This document shows positions 1 to 6,411 of a stretch of DNA of 9,052 nucleotides, piece by piece. Position 1 is the first letter of the stretch. Every line of letters begins with the position of its first letter. Source of the stretch: Acidimicrobiia bacterium (lineage in GTDB: Bacteria; Actinomycetota; Acidimicrobiia; Acidimicrobiales; Hopanoidiivorantaceae). Location of the stretch: NCBI GenBank assembly GCA_020027305.1, contig JAHRAM010000164.1:1-9052 (forward strand), given 5' to 3'. The notes beneath the pieces are model-generated. The model searched no databases, had not been told where the DNA came from, and saw only the letters and a program-made list of their open reading frames with translations. The position numbers were made by a program, and so were the translations under genes.

Positions 1-11
1 AGGTTTTTCAT
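1..11 (-). CDS. Possible 5' start of the next dcw gene (ftsQ expected, not demonstrable)
   Basis: An ATG on the minus strand at 11-9 is followed by AAA AAC before the window ends, 24 bases after the murB stop. In related clusters ftsQ and then ftsZ follow murC, so this could be the ftsQ start. Three codons cannot identify a gene, and there is no convincing ribosome-binding site before it. This is an inference from gene order only. Confidence 0.2.
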
Positions 12-35
12 TTCACTATTATTTAAAAATAAAAA

Positions 36-989
36 TTATTTGAAATTAACTAGCACCGTTTCAAACTCAAGTTCAACGCCAGAGTTTTCCAGCACCTTAC
101 TTTTCGTTTCACACATTAAATTGTAAACATCTTTTGCTCTTCCATTTGGCTTTGCTTGGATAAAATTAGCATGCTTAGGTGAAACATTGGCAGAATTAAT
201 TTTTAAGTTTTTTGCTCCTGCTGTTTCAAGCAATTCACCCGCTGAAATATCTGGTGGATTTTTAAACACTGAGCCTGAATTTTGTCCACCTGGTTGATTT
301 TTTCTTCGCCACTTGACCAGCTCTTTAATTTTTTTGTTAGCTAGACCTTTCTCATCAGGCTCTAAAGCCAATCTGCCATTCAGCACTAGCTGGTTACCTT
401 GTATGAAATTGTCTGCTGACTCAGATTTTGAAAGCATGGTTTTTCGGTATGACATCTCAAGTTGACTTGATAAAAATGTTTTTAGTTCTGCAGTTTTTAA
501 ATTGAGGAGACTGACATCTATTAGAGCCTCAGACATGTCTTTTTTGTGAGCGCCAGCATTCATATAGACTGCCCCCCCAAATGAACCAGGAACTCCAACC
601 GCCCATTCAAATCCCGATAACCCTGCTTTGGCAGTTTGCCTAGCGACAACTGGTAGAAATGCGCCACCCCCAACTAAAACCTCATTACCCTTAATTTCAA
701 TCTGGCTAAAGGTTTCACCTAATGATATAGCAATGCCAGAAAATCCAGAATCTGAAATCAACATATTTGAACCTGCCCCAAATATCAATATTTCCATATT
801 TAGAGTCGCCAAGATGTCTGGGAGTTTTTTTGCATCTTCTAGCGAATTTAGGCATATACATATATCAACATTTCCCCCCACTCGATAGGTTGTTTTAGCA
901 CCTAATGGATAGTTAGCCTCCACTGTGCTTTGTGGCAACTCTTGCCTAAGACGGCTGGTGACACTTCCTATAATATCTTGGCTTTTCAT
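36..989 (-). CDS. murB: UDP-N-acetylenolpyruvoylglucosamine reductase MurB (type II)
   Basis: MurB is an FAD enzyme that reduces UDP-GlcNAc-enolpyruvate with NADPH to UDP-MurNAc, the substrate of MurC encoded just upstream. The 317-residue length and compact layout fit type II MurB. FAD-binding motifs are KTTYRVGG at 32-39, GAGSNML at 71-77 and GVPGSFGGAVYMNAGAH at 132-148. MSYRKTML follows at 179-186, then QPGGQNSGSVFKNP at 232-245 with the probable proton-donor Ser240, GELLETAG at 251-258, SPKHANFI at 270-277, and the terminal Glu308/Glu310 in LEFETV. The start is fixed by an in-frame TGA two codons upstream of ATG989, so no N-terminal extension is possible. There is no good ribosome-binding site next to this ATG; the nearest AGGAG is 37 bases upstream at the murC stop. 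In M. tuberculosis murB lies outside the dcw cluster, so this placement is informative. Confidence 0.96.
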   Translation of the reverse strand: MKSQDIIGSVTSRLRQELPQSTVEANYPLGAKTTYRVGGNVDICICLNSLEDAKKLPDILATLNMEILIFGAGSNMLISDSGFSGIAISLGETFSQIEIKGNEVLVGGGAFLPVVARQTAKAGLSGFEWAVGVPGSFGGAVYMNAGAHKKDMSEALIDVSLLNLKTAELKTFLSSQLEMSYRKTMLSKSESADNFIQGNQLVLNGRLALEPDEKGLANKKIKELVKWRRKNQPGGQNSGSVFKNPPDISAGELLETAGAKNLKINSANVSPKHANFIQAKPNGRAKDVYNLMCETKSKVLENSGVELEFETVLVNFK

Positions 990-1026
990 ATATCAATTTT
1001 TTGACTGATAATTCTTGTTTAATTGT

Positions 1027-1031
1027 CTCCT
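1027..1031 (-). promoter_or_regulatory. Shine-Dalgarno-like AGGAG at the murC stop, too far from murB
   Basis: The murC stop TAG runs into AGGAG on the coding strand, the same arrangement as at the mraY/murD junction. The murB ATG is 37 bases further on, and no ATG, GTG or TTG lies at normal spacing from the AGGAG. It may be a relic of an older, tighter junction, or it may act through RNA folding. Its function is unknown. Confidence 0.4.
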
Positions 1032-2682
1032 AAGCAACCCCAGACAATTTCTCCTTATAAAATTTTTGACCTACTTTATACAAATCACCAGCGTTTAGTG
1101 TTATAAATATATCGCCTGTGCGAACTTCTGCCTTTAAGTATGAATACAAATCATGGCTTTCTGGAAACCAAGCTACTTGCTTATATGGCTCATTTGAAAG
1201 CACGGTATTAACAATTAATTTTCCACTTACGCCTTCGCGCTCAGGCTCACCGGCAGAATAAATATCTGCAATTATCAAAACATCACACTCTTTAAAAGCC
1301 TCTCCAAAAGTGTGGGCAAGATTTTCGGTGCGACTATATCTGTGTGGCTGAAAAGCACACACTAAGCGGTTGCATTTGTGCTTAATAGCATAATCTTTAG
1401 CAGTCTTAAGAGTTGTCGAAATTTCAGCAGCAGTATGGGCATAGTCATCAATAAAGCAAACACCACCAGCTTCACCTAAAACTTCAAACCGCCGCTTGAC
1501 CCCTTTAAAATCTTTTAGCCTTTTTAGATTCGGCTTTTTATCGGCTACGATTTTATTTGCTGCTGCTTCATTGATTGTGGTTTCAACAGCTGTAATTTCA
1601 GTGGCTACGATTGCGGTAGCATACGCGAGGGTTGCATTTGTGATGTTGTGCTCTCCCAACATTTGTATTTTTAGCTTCTGTTGCCTTGCTTTCGTTGCTG
1701 TTTCTGTTGCTCCTGTTTTGGAGTTTTGAATTATTTGAAATTCAGTTAGGTTTTTTATGCTGGTTTTAGCTTGTGTATCCATCACAGCCGAGTCTTCTAG
1801 GATTTGGAAATCTGCAACTATTTGAGAGCCTTCAGTAGCTCTACCAACCGTATAAAAACTTTCACCCATCAATTCATCGCGCATTTCAGCAATTCCTAAA
1901 TCGTCAATGTTTATGATTTTTTTAGAACTCAAAGAATTGTCACCCACTAAAAATTCTTTATATGCCTGCTGCAATTCTTGCTCTCCCCCATAGTGTTCAA
2001 TGTGGTCTGCATCTATACTGGTTAAAACTTTAAGCACAGTAGGTAAAGTTAAAAATGTTCCATCACTTTCATCGGCTTCAACAATAAGCCATTCCCCATT
2101 TTTCACCCAGCTTCCGCCCAATTCATTTAATTCGCCTAATTCGTTTAATTCACCCAATTCATTTAGAGCACCCATTTCGTCTGAATCGCCCGAAATTAAC
2201 TGGCCGCCAATAATATATGATGACTGTGGCAACATAGAAGCCAACATTGCAGCAGTTGTAGTTTTGCCGTGAGCTCCAGCTATGGCAATGGTTTTTTTCA
2301 ACTTACAAATTTCAGCTAACAGCTCTGCACGGGTCAATATTTCAATTCCCAATTCTTTAGCTTGCTTTAATTCAGGGTTATCTTTTTCTATGGCACTGGA
2401 ATGTGTAACCAGTTCTAAATTTTTGCTCAGATTTTGGCTGTCAGAGTTTTTTGAAATTGAATTTTTTACCGCAAAGCTTCTTTCAACAATATTTTTCTTG
2501 CTATGCCCCTTGCTAACTTCAATTCCTAATGCCAAAAGTTTTTCCACCACAGGAGTTTCAACATCTAAATCGCTACCACTCACAGAATGCCCCATTTGCC
2601 AAAGCACTGAGGCAATGGCGCTCATTCCCGCTCCACCAATACCAACAATGTGGATGTTTAGGGATGTTGATAGGTCAGACAC
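1030..2682 (-). CDS. murC: UDP-N-acetylmuramate:L-alanine ligase with repeat-containing insertions
   Basis: MurC attaches L-Ala to UDP-MurNAc, the first amino-acid step. I choose the GTG at 2682 (550 residues), giving an 8-base overlap with murG and an N-terminus of family length; a TTG at 2706 would add 8 residues and a 32-base overlap. Neither start has a clear ribosome-binding site. In GTG numbering: GIGGAGM 14-20, SGSDLD, HSSAIEKDNPE, P-loop GAHGKTTT 136-143, EADESDGTF 202-210, DADHIEHYG 224-232, GEHNITNA 343-350, GVKRRFE 394-400, DDYAHTAAE 412-420, FQPHRYSRT 444-452 and LNAGDLYKVG 529-538. At 550 residues it exceeds the usual 460-490 because of extra low-complexity segments near 72-90, 165-190 (a hexapeptide repeat), 306-335 and 358-384. 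All catalytic motifs are intact and the frame is open, so it is probably functional. Confidence 0.95.
   Translation of the reverse strand: MSDLSTSLNIHIVGIGGAGMSAIASVLWQMGHSVSGSDLDVETPVVEKLLALGIEVSKGHSKKNIVERSFAVKNSISKNSDSQNLSKNLELVTHSSAIEKDNPELKQAKELGIEILTRAELLAEICKLKKTIAIAGAHGKTTTAAMLASMLPQSSYIIGGQLISGDSDEMGALNELGELNELGELNELGGSWVKNGEWLIVEADESDGTFLTLPTVLKVLTSIDADHIEHYGGEQELQQAYKEFLVGDNSLSSKKIINIDDLGIAEMRDELMGESFYTVGRATEGSQIVADFQILEDSAVMDTQAKTSIKNLTEFQIIQNSKTGATETATKARQQKLKIQMLGEHNITNATLAYATAIVATEITAVETTINEAAANKIVADKKPNLKRLKDFKGVKRRFEVLGEAGGVCFIDDYAHTAAEISTTLKTAKDYAIKHKCNRLVCAFQPHRYSRTENLAHTFGEAFKECDVLIIADIYSAGEPEREGVSGKLIVNTVLSNEPYKQVAWFPESHDLYSYLKAEVRTGDIFITLNAGDLYKVGQKFYKEKLSGVA
1543..1612 (-). 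repeat. Pair of 10-bp direct repeats 60 bp apart flanking an extra segment of murC
   Basis: The coding-strand decamer AATCGTAGCC occurs at 1552-1543 and again at 1612-1603, exactly 60 bases (20 codons) apart and in the same frame, encoding IVA each time. The interval corresponds to extra residues between HNITNATLAYA and the GVKRRFE motif, where typical MurC proteins are shorter. It looks like the footprint of an in-frame insertion or of an old duplication that has since diverged. Confidence 0.55.
2117..2188 (-). repeat. 18-bp tandem repeat within murC encoding a G-x-L-N-E-L hexapeptide
   Basis: Four consecutive 18-base units start at 2117, 2135, 2153 and 2171. The first reads cccaattcatttaattcg on the plus strand. 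The second differs at three positions, the third at four near its end, and the fourth is degenerate. On the coding strand they give GDSDEM, GALNEL, GELNEL and GELNEL (residues 165-188 from the GTG start). The array sits in the loop between the IGG and VEADESDG motifs of the ATP-binding domain, where MurC proteins normally have a short variable turn. Because the unit is a multiple of three, gain or loss of copies keeps the frame. Confidence 0.92.
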
Positions 2683-3811
2683 AATATTGTTGAAGCAAAT
2701 CAGCAAGTGCCGATGTAGCGTGACGATGTTTTGAATTAGCAGAATGTATCAATGGACTGTTTAAGAAATTTAAAACACCTGAAACGAAAGTATCGGTAGA
2801 TAGTGTTTTTTCATCTAAGACTTGGCTTCCATTTGCTGAATCAGCACAATAGGCCTTAGCATTTGCAACTTGATGGTTAGAAACCGCCTTAGACCATGGA
2901 ATTAAAATCGCTGGGGTGGCGCTGGCATCCAGCTCAGCAATCGTTGATGCCCCCGCACGGCTCACAAACAAGTCAGCTGCTTCAAATAAGGGCGCCATAT
3001 TGTCTTCAAATTCTACAGCATGATATTTTTTCGGGTTTTGAGGTGTATCATTTTTTAGAACCTTGAAGTCCTCTGACTGTTGATGTTGCTCCCAATCTCT
3101 CTTGCCCACAATATGGTGAATATATAGGCTCTCTCGTTTCAAAAGCTCTTTTGCTGAAGCCAACACAAGCTGATTTATATTCATGGAACCTAGCGATCCA
3201 CCAACCACCACAAGCAATTCAGCTTCTTTCTCATAGCCCAGCTTTTGCTTTGTCTTGTCTTGGTTTTTTGCCCTATCTATAGCCAAAATTTTTTCATGAA
3301 CTGGAATGCCAGAATGAAACGAGCGGGGCAACTTACACTCTTTGAAGCCCACAGCTGAAACTGCTGCCTTACGTGAGAGAAAACGGCTAGCCCTTCCAGG
3401 AATGGCATTTGGTTCAAATACAACAAAAGGAATCTTAAGCGCTCTGGCAGCAAGCCCAGTTGGCACTGCCGCATACCCCCCTGTTGATAAAACTACAGAT
3501 GGTTGAATAGATTGAAGCAGCTTTTTTGCTTTTCCTTTTGCCCTAAGCGCCTCTAGAGCTGAGTGGATATTTTTTAGCGAAAGAATACTTTTTGAAAACC
3601 CACTTACATTTAGATATGAAACATTCGACTGAATACTCTTATCATTTTTGCTTGCCTCAGCCTGTAAGTCACTTTGTATGCCATGAGATGCAGTAATAAA
3701 ATGCGATTTTAACTCTCTATTCTTTAGCTCGTTTCCCACTGCTACTGCTGGAAATACATGCCCTGCTGTGCCGCCAGTGGCAAAAACTACATCTGCTTTT
3801 TGTTCTTCCAT
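2675..3811 (-). CDS. murG: MurG, lipid II synthase (UDP-GlcNAc transferase)
   Basis: MurG adds GlcNAc from UDP-GlcNAc to lipid I at the cytoplasmic membrane face, completing lipid II for FtsW. The 378-residue protein is normal in length for this GT-B (GT28) enzyme. The first glycine-rich loop is GGTAGHVFP at 13-21, where GGTAGH rather than GGTGGH resembles actinobacterial MurG. Further motifs are STGGYAAVPTGLAA at 109-122, EPNAIPGRASR at 133-143, the second glycine loop GGSLGSMNINQ at 204-214, SRAGASTIAEL at 284-294 including the UDP-GlcNAc-binding region, and NHQVANA at 312-318. The segment PWSKAVSNHQ replaces the more usual PxPxAxxNHQ. No strong Shine-Dalgarno precedes the ATG, which lies 18 bases after the ftsW stop. 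Its last codons overlap the murC start by 8 bases. Confidence 0.95.
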   Translation of the reverse strand: MEEQKADVVFATGGTAGHVFPAVAVGNELKNRELKSHFITASHGIQSDLQAEASKNDKSIQSNVSYLNVSGFSKSILSLKNIHSALEALRAKGKAKKLLQSIQPSVVLSTGGYAAVPTGLAARALKIPFVVFEPNAIPGRASRFLSRKAAVSAVGFKECKLPRSFHSGIPVHEKILAIDRAKNQDKTKQKLGYEKEAELLVVVGGSLGSMNINQLVLASAKELLKRESLYIHHIVGKRDWEQHQQSEDFKVLKNDTPQNPKKYHAVEFEDNMAPLFEAADLFVSRAGASTIAELDASATPAILIPWSKAVSNHQVANAKAYCADSANGSQVLDEKTLSTDTFVSGVLNFLNSPLIHSANSKHRHATSALADLLQQYCV

Positions 3812-3829
3812 TTTTTGAAAATACTTAAA

Positions 3830-5149
3830 TTATGGCACCCGTGAAAACCTTGCAACGTTTAATAAAATTCCAAGCCCAAACATTGTAATGATGAGCGAAG
3901 ACCCACCATAAGAAACTAATGGCAATGTCATTCCCGTAATAGGCAAAAGCCCCATTGATGCACCTACATTTAAAAAGAACTGCGAAGCTATCCATCCAGT
4001 AATTCCACTGGCAAGGGCAGTGCCTAGCAAGTCTTTTGCCCGAAGGGCCACCAACACTCCACCAAGACACAATGTCAAAAATGCCAATATCAAAAATGTA
4101 GCACCAACCAAACCAAGCTCTTCTGCCACCACTGCAAAAATAAAGTCGGTGTGTGAAAATGGAAGATAGCCCCACTTGGCGCGCCCTGCTCCGATTCCTC
4201 TTCCCAGCCAGCCACCAGAAGCTACCGCTACAAGCGACTGAAGGGTTTGATAGCCTCCATTCAATGGATCATCCCACGGATCTAAGAAAGAAAACAATCT
4301 ATTTCGCCGATAGCCAGACACCACTGAGAGAAAAAGAACAGAACCAGTAGCCCCTGCTGCCCAAAGACCTAGTGAGCGCCACGGCACCCCAACTGCAAAT
4401 AAGATTGAAAATCCAATAGCACCTAAAACAATGGAGCTTCCCAAATCAGGCTGAATTAGTGCGAGGAAAACAAACATTGCCAAAATCAACATAACTGGGC
4501 GGATGCTCAACCTAATATCATTGAGGCGGTCTTTTCTAGAATGCATCAAAAATGAAAAATATATTACAAACGAAAACTTTACTAACTCAACTGGCTGAAT
4601 CACAAATGCTCTAAGGTCAATCCAACGACGGGCGCCGTTAACGCTAGTTCCAAATTTGGGTATTAGCACCACGAGCATTAAAACAAAGGAAAGGATTAGA
4701 AGCGGTTTAGCAATCTTTCCCCAAACATGATATGGGATTCTAAGCGAAACGATAAACGCCACACACCCTAAGCCAAAAAACAGCAATTGTTTTCTAAACC
4801 AAAACCAGCTATTGCCAGTCGATTCAAAAGCAGTGTGTGAAGATGCTGAAAGTATCATAAACAAACCAAAAATTGCAATTACAAACACCGTTATAAACAT
4901 CACCACAAACAGCCCTGACTTTTTGCCCGGCGGAGCTAATTTACTTCGTGGAGCCAATTTACTTCGTGGACTCAAACCATTTCTGTAATTTTTTCTAGAA
5001 AATAGCAAGAGCAACTTTGACAATCGCGACTTTATTAAATTTGGCTTTGATACTTGTGACCCTTTTGCCCTTCTATCTACGCTGCCTACAGGTTGTGCGC
5101 TACCATTTGTAGAATGTCGCGGCTTTCGCTTTAGTTTGGATAAATTCAT
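3830..5149 (-). CDS. ftsW: FtsW, SEDS-family septal peptidoglycan glycosyltransferase
   Basis: FtsW polymerises lipid II at the division septum together with its cognate transpeptidase FtsI, whose gene ends upstream. The 439-residue protein starts with an unusually long, strongly basic cytoplasmic tail of about 78 residues, then about ten membrane segments. SEDS motifs present are NGARRWI at 171-177, QPVELVK at 185-191, QPDLGSS at 233-239, the large outer loop with the likely catalytic Asp in SHTDFIFAVVAEELG (332-346, Asp335), and PITGMTLPLVSYGGSS at 403-418. Position between murD and murG favours FtsW over its paralogue RodA. The tail contains PRSKLA twice in tandem (residues 61-72), from an 18-bp DNA duplication. 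The ATG overlaps the murD stop (ATGA), with an AGGGGG ribosome-binding site 8 bases upstream. MurG follows after 18 bases. Confidence 0.95.
   Translation of the reverse strand: MNLSKLKRKPRHSTNGSAQPVGSVDRRAKGSQVSKPNLIKSRLSKLLLLFSRKNYRNGLSPRSKLAPRSKLAPPGKKSGLFVVMFITVFVIAIFGLFMILSASSHTAFESTGNSWFWFRKQLLFFGLGCVAFIVSLRIPYHVWGKIAKPLLILSFVLMLVVLIPKFGTSVNGARRWIDLRAFVIQPVELVKFSFVIYFSFLMHSRKDRLNDIRLSIRPVMLILAMFVFLALIQPDLGSSIVLGAIGFSILFAVGVPWRSLGLWAAGATGSVLFLSVVSGYRRNRLFSFLDPWDDPLNGGYQTLQSLVAVASGGWLGRGIGAGRAKWGYLPFSHTDFIFAVVAEELGLVGATFLILAFLTLCLGGVLVALRAKDLLGTALASGITGWIASQFFLNVGASMGLLPITGMTLPLVSYGGSSLIITMFGLGILLNVARFSRVP
4932..4970 (-). repeat. 18-bp tandem duplication in the ftsW cytoplasmic tail (PRSKLA x2)
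   Basis: Two adjacent 18-base units at 4932-4949 and 4950-4967 differ at one base (ggagctaatttacttcgt versus ggagccaatttacttcgt), and three bases of a third unit match. They encode PRSKLA twice at residues 61-72 of FtsW, in the basic tail before the first membrane segment. Near-identity suggests a recent duplication that leaves the reading frame intact. Confidence 0.92.
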
Positions 5150-6396
5150 TGAAAAAGCCCCCTTACTTCTGCCTTAAATTCGTCACCTCTTTGAATATAA
5201 GATTCATACCAATCATGAGATGATGCCCCTGGCGACAAAATAACTGAGCGAGCATTTTGCTTTTGGGCAAAATCTCTGGCTGCCAGCACTGCCTCTTTCA
5301 TATCTTTGGCAACCACAGTTGGAGATGAAAAACTTTTTACAAGCTCACTGCCACACTCCCCTATGGCAACCAGTGCTACAACATTATCAAGTTGGTGAAT
5401 GTCTAAAATTCTTTTTGTGTGATTTTTACCGCCAGCTATTAGCACTACCTTTTCCATTTTTGAAACCCCAGCTAGAACTGCTGCTGGGGTAGTAGCCTTT
5501 GAATCGTTAATCCATTCCACACCATCAATACTTGCAACTAGTTCCATTCGGTGAGGTAGCTCATTAAAATTTTGAAACGTTGACTGGATGCTTTCTTGGC
5601 TGGCCCCTGCCAAACTTGCAATTTCAAAAACGGCGCTTTTGTTCTTATCTTCAATGGAATCTCCTTCTACAAAGTAAGACCCACTACCTTTCTTGGGGCG
5701 ATTCTTTAGCACAACAGAATCCATTGAGTTTGCCACCCAAAAATCTTTTTCAGAAATATGCTTCCAAATATTGGCTTTTGATTTTTCATAGGATTTGAGA
5801 TTTTTGTGTTTGTTGAGATGGTTTGGGGAAAAATTTAGCCACGTTGAAATATTTGGGGCAAACTCTTTCACAAACCTAAGGGCAAAAGAAGATGCTTCTA
5901 CCACGAACACATCTGCCTCTGGCTCTTCTAGAACTGCCTGACTAAAAGGCATTTCATTGTTGCCACACGAAACTGCTTTTATTCCTTCTGTGACTAGGGC
6001 ATCTCTCACTAACTCAACCACAGTGGTTTTTCCATTTGTTCCCGTGACAGCAACAATTGAAGCACTTGAAAGCTGTGTTGCACTAAATGCAATATCTAGC
6101 TCTGAATAGAACTTCTTGCTGCTAGCCAGCTTAAAAATCTGATGAGAGTCAGAAATCCCTGGCGTAGGAATAATCACTGTGGCACCATCTATGAGCATTT
6201 TGTATGAAGCCTTTGAAGTATCTCCTTCAAAAAGGCTTATATCTAAATCATTACAGAAATTTCTTAGCTCATCTGTCATTACATCGTCTACTGCCATAAC
6301 TTCTTCAACACCATCTTTTATAGCACCGCTTTTTAGCAATTTTGCCAAGCTACGATTTGTCTTGCCCATTCCTATGAGTAAATATTTTTGCGCCAT
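5146..6396 (-). CDS. murD: UDP-MurNAc-L-alanine:D-glutamate ligase
   Basis: MurD adds D-glutamate to UDP-MurNAc-L-Ala using ATP. The 416-residue protein is slightly short for the family. An N-terminal nucleotide-binding fold (LLIGMGKTNRS, 6-16) leads to TPGISDSH at 78-85. The P-loop GTNGKTT is at 119-125, followed by EASSFAL at 167-173, SPNHLNKH at 190-197, K207 as the likely carbamylated lysine, LPHRMELV at 280-287 and NDSKATTPAA at 297-306. The C-terminal signature LSPGASSHDWYESYIQRGDEF (387-407) corresponds to the usual SPxxxSxDxFxxxxxRGxxF and separates it from other Mur ligases. Several positions differ from the usual pattern: SPDHLDRH has become SPNHLNKH, and the GGxDK-like loop reads GGKNHTKR at 322-329. 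A Shine-Dalgarno AGGA overlapping the mraY stop codon lies 10 bases before the ATG. Its stop overlaps the ftsW start by 4 bases. Confidence 0.95.
   Translation of the reverse strand: MAQKYLLIGMGKTNRSLAKLLKSGAIKDGVEEVMAVDDVMTDELRNFCNDLDISLFEGDTSKASYKMLIDGATVIIPTPGISDSHQIFKLASSKKFYSELDIAFSATQLSSASIVAVTGTNGKTTVVELVRDALVTEGIKAVSCGNNEMPFSQAVLEEPEADVFVVEASSFALRFVKEFAPNISTWLNFSPNHLNKHKNLKSYEKSKANIWKHISEKDFWVANSMDSVVLKNRPKKGSGSYFVEGDSIEDKNKSAVFEIASLAGASQESIQSTFQNFNELPHRMELVASIDGVEWINDSKATTPAAVLAGVSKMEKVVLIAGGKNHTKRILDIHQLDNVVALVAIGECGSELVKSFSSPTVVAKDMKEAVLAARDFAQKQNARSVILSPGASSHDWYESYIQRGDEFKAEVRGLFQ
5158..5163 (-). promoter_or_regulatory. Ribosome-binding site of ftsW inside the end of murD
   Basis: The coding strand reads AGGGGG with an 8-base spacer to the ftsW ATG, inside the final murD codons. 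It supports ATG 5149, and so the long basic N-terminal tail, as genuinely translated. Confidence 0.65.
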
Positions 6397-6404
6397 CTTA
6401 ATAT

Positions 6405-6411
6405 TTTCCTA
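6405..6411 (-). promoter_or_regulatory. Ribosome-binding site of murD overlapping the mraY stop codon
   Basis: The coding strand reads TAGGAAA, in which the mraY stop TAG shares its last two bases with the AGGA core, 10 bases before the murD ATG. This supports ATG 6396 as the start. Confidence 0.6.

Noticed and set aside
1..58. Possible terminator after murB
   Set aside because: The stretch is rich in A and T but has no stable stem before the T-run, and the cluster is expected to continue, so this is simply AT-rich spacer.
571..577. Run of seven C residues in murB as a possible phase-variation tract
   Set aside because: It is short, the frame is intact, and it encodes the conserved glycine-rich SFGGAVYMNAG segment, so it is explained by protein sequence.
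990..1029. Promoter for murB in the murC-murB gap
   Set aside because: There are AT-rich hexamers but no properly spaced -35 and -10 pair, and such matches are expected by chance in DNA this rich in A and T.
2282..2734. A 150-codon plus-strand open frame opposite the 5' end of murC
   Set aside because: It is antisense to highly conserved MurC motifs, its composition mirrors murC, and nothing in its translation resembles a known protein.
3825..4175. A 116-codon minus-strand open frame overlapping the 3' half of ftsW
   Set aside because: It lies wholly within the conserved SEDS coding region in another frame and has no recognisable domain. It is a shadow of ftsW.
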